Source: Parcubacteria group bacterium CG08_land_8_20_14_0_20_43_9
GTDB taxonomy: Bacteria; Patescibacteriota; Minisyncoccia; Minisyncoccales; PEYH01
Length of the DNA stretch: 6,296 bases
NCBI GenBank assembly: GCA_002774465.1
Contig: PEYH01000043.1
Location: 1-6,296 of the forward strand
Direction of reading: 5' to 3'
Shown one piece after another: positions 4,953 through 6,296 of this stretch; the first letter of the stretch is position 1; the number at the start of each line of letters is the position of its first letter. The translations under genes were made by a program, and so were the position numbers. Below the pieces are notes generated by a model. That model did not search any database and was not told the DNA's origin. It saw only the letters and a program-made list of their open reading frames with translations.

Positions 4953-5591
4953 ATGAACTCTTCTTCGCAACAATTCCTGCCGATAGAACAAATAAAAGAG
5001 GGGGTGATGATCTTGAAAGACCATAGCTTGAGAGGAGTAATGATGACCTCTTCTTTGAATTTCGCCCTGAAAGCGACCGATGAGCAGGAGGCCATAATCT
5101 ACCAATTCCAGACATTCCTGAATGCCCTTGATTTCTCCTGCCAGATATTTATCGCTTCCAGAAAGGTAAATATCACCGGCTATCTTGAAAAATTGAAAGA
5201 GGTTGAAAAAAAACATAAAAATGAACTCTTGGCCACCCAGACAAGGGAATACCGCAAATTCATTGAAAAAATAGTGGCCGGCGGTTCCATTATGAACAAA
5301 AATTTTTATATCATCGTGCCTTTTTATCTCTCGGAAATGTACGGAGGAGCCACCAAGGGAGGAATATTCACCCTAAGGGCCGTGCCGACTCTGACCGAAG
5401 AAATGTTCCAAAGGGCAAAATCGCAACTCTACCAAAGAATGGAATTCCTGTCTTTGGGGTTGAGGAGATGCGGGGTCTGGAGCGTGGCTCTGCAAAGCGA
5501 AGAATTAGTAGAGCTTTTTTGGAGCATGTCCCATCCCAAAGAAGCGTCAATCGGTTATTATCCGGAAATCCCGCCTGAATTAATCCAATAA
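4953..5591 (+). CDS. TraC-like protein, separate VirB4 N-terminal-type module
   Basis: A 212-residue soluble protein, no signal peptide or membrane helix. LPIEQIKEGVMILKDHSLRG (9-28) and SSLNFALKATDEQEAIIYQF (33-52), followed by FLNALDFSCQIFIASRKVNI (55-74), match the TraC-like pattern of proteins encoded just before VirB4 in Patescibacteria and Gram-positive systems. They resemble the N-terminal, non-ATPase part of VirB4/TraC. The middle carries HKNELLATQTREYRKFIEKI (88-107) and IMNKNFYIIVPFYLS (113-127), and the end has RRCGVWSVALQSEELVELFW (171-190). No Walker A or B motif is present, so it is not itself an ATPase. It probably sits at the membrane base together with PrgI and VirB4. The VirB4-family gene starts 10 bases downstream. 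No SD precedes the ATG. Confidence 0.8.
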   Translation: MNSSSQQFLPIEQIKEGVMILKDHSLRGVMMTSSLNFALKATDEQEAIIYQFQTFLNALDFSCQIFIASRKVNITGYLEKLKEVEKKHKNELLATQTREYRKFIEKIVAGGSIMNKNFYIIVPFYLSEMYGGATKGGIFTLRAVPTLTEEMFQRAKSQLYQRMEFLSLGLRRCGVWSVALQSEELVELFWSMSHPKEASIGYYPEIPPELIQ

Positions 5592-5601
5592 AACAACCCA
5601 G

Positions 5602-6296
5602 ATGAAACTGCCTTCTTTAAGTGAAATATTGGGGAAAAAGACGCTTTATGAAGCCGGGGCTGAACCGCAGGCCATGAATTTGCTTGATTTTATCGCTCCC
5701 CCGGCCATCACCATCGGCTCTGACTATTTCCAAATAGGGGAAAAATTCGCCAAATCATATTTTATCTTCTCCTATCCCAGATATTTGAGCACCGGCTGGC
5801 TGGCGCCGATTATTAATTTAGATATTCCTTTGGATATTTCCATTTTCCTTCATCCTGTTGACACCGGACTGGTGCTTAGAAAATTGAGCAAAAAGGTCAC
5901 CGAAGTCCAGTCGGAAATTATGGAAAAAGAGGAAAAAGGGCTAATCAGAGACCCGGTGCTGGAAACCGCCTATAAAGACATAGAGGTATTAAGAGACCGG
6001 CTCCAGACAGCCCAGGAAAGAATGTTCCGGGCGGGCCTGTACCTGACCATCTACGCCGAGGATAGAAAAGAATTGGAAAAAATAGAGGGCACAGTCCGCT
6101 CAATTCTTGAATCAAAATTGGTTTATATCAAGCCGGCCCTTTACCAGCAGGACCGGGCAATGATTTCCGCTTACCCGGCAGGCATAGACCGGCTTCAAGT
6201 CCATACTTCAATAAACACCAGCCCGCTTTCCACCATTTTCCCGTTTGTGTCTTTTGATTTAAGCTCCGATAAAGGAATCCTTTACGGGATAAACCA
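5602..6296 (+). CDS. VirB4-family T4SS ATPase, N-terminal part (cut by window end)
   Basis: An open frame from ATG 5602 runs off the window with 231 complete codons. It starts MKLPSLSEILGKKTLYEAGA. DFIAPPAITIGSDYFQIGEK (29-48) and SYFIFSYPRYLSTGWLAPII (52-71) form the usual opening of VirB4-like proteins of this group. LDIPLDISIFLHPVDT (73-88) leads into a long charged helical region (90-165) and then LVYIKPALYQQDRAMISAYP (173-192). The last residues, PFVSFDLSSDKGILYGIN (214-231), are the strand and turn that directly precede the Walker A loop in this family; the ATPase core itself lies beyond the window. VirB4 proteins power assembly or transport from the cytoplasmic face of the membrane. 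Gap to the previous gene is 10 bases, so the two are co-transcribed. No SD is visible before the ATG (AAAACAACCCAG). Confidence 0.85.
   Translation, partial: MKLPSLSEILGKKTLYEAGAEPQAMNLLDFIAPPAITIGSDYFQIGEKFAKSYFIFSYPRYLSTGWLAPIINLDIPLDISIFLHPVDTGLVLRKLSKKVTEVQSEIMEKEEKGLIRDPVLETAYKDIEVLRDRLQTAQERMFRAGLYLTIYAEDRKELEKIEGTVRSILESKLVYIKPALYQQDRAMISAYPAGIDRLQVHTSINTSPLSTIFPFVSFDLSSDKGILYGIN

Noticed and set aside
4634..5095. Minus-strand open frame of 153 codons across the PrgI and TraC-like genes
   Set aside because: It spans two recognisable genes and their junction on the other strand, with no recognisable motif of its own.
91..5591. TGA recoded as glycine, as in some Patescibacteria lineages
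   Set aside because: No gene here uses TGA as a stop (TAA on the plus strand, TAG for SPFH), but none needs an in-frame TGA either. The sample is too small to support recoding.

Overview
The window looks like a piece of a Candidate Phyla Radiation (Patescibacteria, probably Parcubacteria-like) genome. This rests on protein character: a VirB6/TrbL-like membrane protein, a PrgI-family protein, a TraC-like protein and a VirB4-family protein, in the short, split form typical of those lineages. AT-rich spacers and plus-strand genes without Shine-Dalgarno (SD) sequences fit this. No rRNA or other phylogenetic marker is present, so the placement is an inference.

Layout. Positions 1-55 may hold the last codons of an upstream gene. 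A short-leader promoter precedes a 717-residue VirB6/TrbL-like protein (91-2244). After its TAA the same frame stays open for 53 codons and encodes a Pro/Gly-rich tail, ending just before a hairpin terminator (2423-2452). On the minus strand, converging on that terminator, is an SPFH/Band 7 membrane protein (2481-3665). It is visibly more GC-rich than its neighbours and has a perfect consensus sigma-70 promoter, a structured leader of about 110 nt and a strong SD. A divergent intergenic region (3675-4001) follows, with promoters pointing both ways, a dyad and an imperfect direct repeat. The plus strand then resumes with a 135-residue helical protein of unknown function (4002-4409), an AT-rich spacer, and a tight run of PrgI-family protein (4524-4940), TraC-like protein (4953-5591) and the N-terminal 231 residues of a VirB4-family ATPase (5602-6296, cut by the window edge).

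How it fits together. The plus-strand genes look like the inner-membrane core of a minimal, Gram-positive-style type IV secretion apparatus: a polytopic channel protein (VirB6/TrbL), a small two-helix membrane partner (PrgI), and the energising ATPase with a separately encoded N-terminal-like module. No relaxase, coupling protein or pilin is visible, so conjugation, DNA uptake and protein export cannot be told apart. The SPFH gene interrupts this set with different strand, composition and expression signals, and looks like an independently expressed insertion.

Points most worth a second look: the in-frame Pro/Gly tail beyond the VirB6-like stop codon, the SPFH insertion with its structured leader, and the two plus-strand promoters that share exactly the same spacing to SD-less start codons.
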